DNA from: Ophiostoma sp. CBS 140.51
Lineage: Eukaryota; Ascomycota; Sordariomycetes; Ophiostomatales; Ophiostomataceae
Assembly: GCA_029298735.1 (NCBI GenBank)
Contig: JANSLP010000042.1
Coordinates: 103,514-167,513, forward strand
Direction: 5' to 3'
DNA length: 64,000 nucleotides
Shown: positions 62,881-64,000 of the stretch, piece after piece
Layout: each line of letters opens with the position of its first letter
Numbering within the stretch: the stretch's first letter is position 1
Notes under the pieces: model-generated
Databases searched by the model: none
The model's input: the letters and a program-made list of their open reading frames with translations, nothing else
Told to the model about the DNA's origin: nothing
Program-made: the position numbers and the translations under genes

Positions 62881-63955
62881 GCCCGAATATTTTGCCTACA
62901 ACGCGCATGTAAATGTCCATAGAGAGAGAGATAGATCTACAAATTCTAGACTACGAGGGTACACCGTAAAACACTACACAGCGAGCGCTGAGTTTCAAGG
63001 TACTCCTGTCGAGAAAACAATCAATCATCCTCTGGAGGCTTCTCACAGAGGCAGCTATTCGAGGGCGATCGAGTGTTTAGCCTGGTACTTCAACTTTGGC
63101 CGTAGTTACATATAAAGTTGATGTACCTTTTTCTGATTTTCAACCAATCAGAGCGAATGGTTCCGTTGCCTAAGATCAGTGGTTTTTGTAGGCCTACCCT
63201 TTTCTTCTCTTGTCCGCTCCTTCCTTCTTTTCCCTCAACTCATTTTCGTTGATTTTCCCCTCTTTCAACAGCACGGCAATGGAGAAACACCAATGGCCGT
63301 GTCCAATGGCTGCTCTCAATGGGTCTAATGGCCATCCAATTGGCATGGAACATGGGGGGAGAGGAGGGAAGACGACAAGACAAGGGCAGATGGTGCTCCA
63401 ATCTATTTTTGGCGACTTAGACCATAGCTGGCCTATCATGGCCTCTTGTTTTTCTTCTTTCCTATCCACACTCCCTCCTTCTCTCCCTGTCGTTGCCCGT
63501 TGGCACTTGCAGAACGGTAGGGCCCTTTTCTTGTTAGCGCCTTCCCTTTTCTGATTTTCGATTTTCTCATCAACCTTTCGGTTCCTGCCTTCCTGCCTGC
63601 CTGGCTCTTGCCTTTTCTTACTGTCGACATTTCCCTCATTTCACGCATCGTGCCTTCCCCAATTTGGGGCGCGCTCTTTCTTGCCACCGAACGCAGGCTA
63701 GTACACATACATGTATACCACCGGGGGCAGGCACGCCAGGATGACTTATATCGTTGCACTTTCCGCGTAGGGCTGCGAGGGCATTACTTGCACACAAACT
63801 ATGACATATGGAGCCCTCCGACAAACAAAAGCTAAATGGATGGGGTTCGGGCAAGGTGGTAAGTGACCCACCCTACTTTCCGCTCACCCCCCCTTTCCGC
63901 CCACCCTTTTTGCCAGAAACATCACCAAAAACACCAAAAACGATTCAACTTCAAG

Positions 63956-64000
63956 ATGCCGTAAGTCCACGAATAACGCGTTATTTGACACCAGCTTTTC
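63956..64000 (+). CDS. Start of a gene cut by the window edge
   Basis: An ATG at 63956 in the strong context TTCAAGATGCC is followed after five coding bases by a perfect GTAAGT donor at 63961. The preceding 80 bases are a C-rich then CA-rich leader very like that of RPL17. The first exon would encode Met-Pro only (MP, or M plus a split codon). Such tiny first exons are common in fungal ribosomal-protein and other highly expressed genes, but the product cannot be named because the next exon lies outside the window. Confidence 0.4.

Larger units (their letters stand above)
57589..63955. other. Gene-poor region downstream of the P450
   Basis: 6.4 kb with no firm gene. It includes A/T-rich parts (59570-59880), purine-rich parts (61740-62040) and degenerate GTCGTC/GTCGCCA repeats at about 60345-60372 and 62835-62880. 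One weak spliced candidate at 61003-61301 is listed separately. No transposon motifs or RNA genes were recognised. Confidence 0.5.

Overview
The window is nuclear DNA of a filamentous ascomycete (Pezizomycotina; a Sordariomycete is my best guess, not proven). The evidence is short introns of about 50-160 nt with GTRNGT donors and CTAAC-type branch points, GC-rich third codon positions in the real exons, long pyrimidine-rich 5' leaders, and families typical of this group: an AzgA purine permease, an Ezf-type C2H2 factor, a DUF6590 protein and a microsomal P450. Exon joins were made by hand from donor/acceptor motifs, reading phase and family conservation. Every gene called as a full gene closes in frame.

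Layout. 0.9-8.8 kb is a normal gene-dense block: a purine permease (+), a UCH37-type deubiquitinase (+), and convergent to it an HRD1-type ER ubiquitin ligase (-). From 8.8 to 36.8 kb I find no convincing protein gene, only a tRNA-Ala(AGC) at 17.05 kb, low-complexity tracts and several open frames that look non-coding. The end of this desert is the long leader of a C2H2 zinc-finger factor (36.8-38.9 kb). 39.7-45.2 kb holds an EFM7/NNT1-type methyltransferase (+), fibrillarin (-) and ribosomal protein uL22/RPL17 (+). The last two are head to head over a shared 760-bp promoter. 46.5-48.7 kb is a seven-exon DUF6590 gene (-), divergent from an intronless 703-residue protein of unknown function (+, 50.4-52.5 kb). 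A membrane-anchored cytochrome P450 (+) lies at 55.7-57.6 kb. A second gene-poor stretch follows to the right edge, where the first codons of another gene appear just before the window ends.

How the genes relate. Three genes belong to ribosome production and translation (fibrillarin, uL22, the eEF1A-type methyltransferase). Two belong to ubiquitin-dependent proteolysis (proteasome-type UCH and ERAD ligase). The P450 has no biosynthetic partners in the window, so I do not call a metabolite cluster. The most unusual features are the 28-kb desert, the uL22 gene whose first exon is only the start codon, and an out-of-frame upstream ORF overlapping the start of the unknown 703-residue protein.
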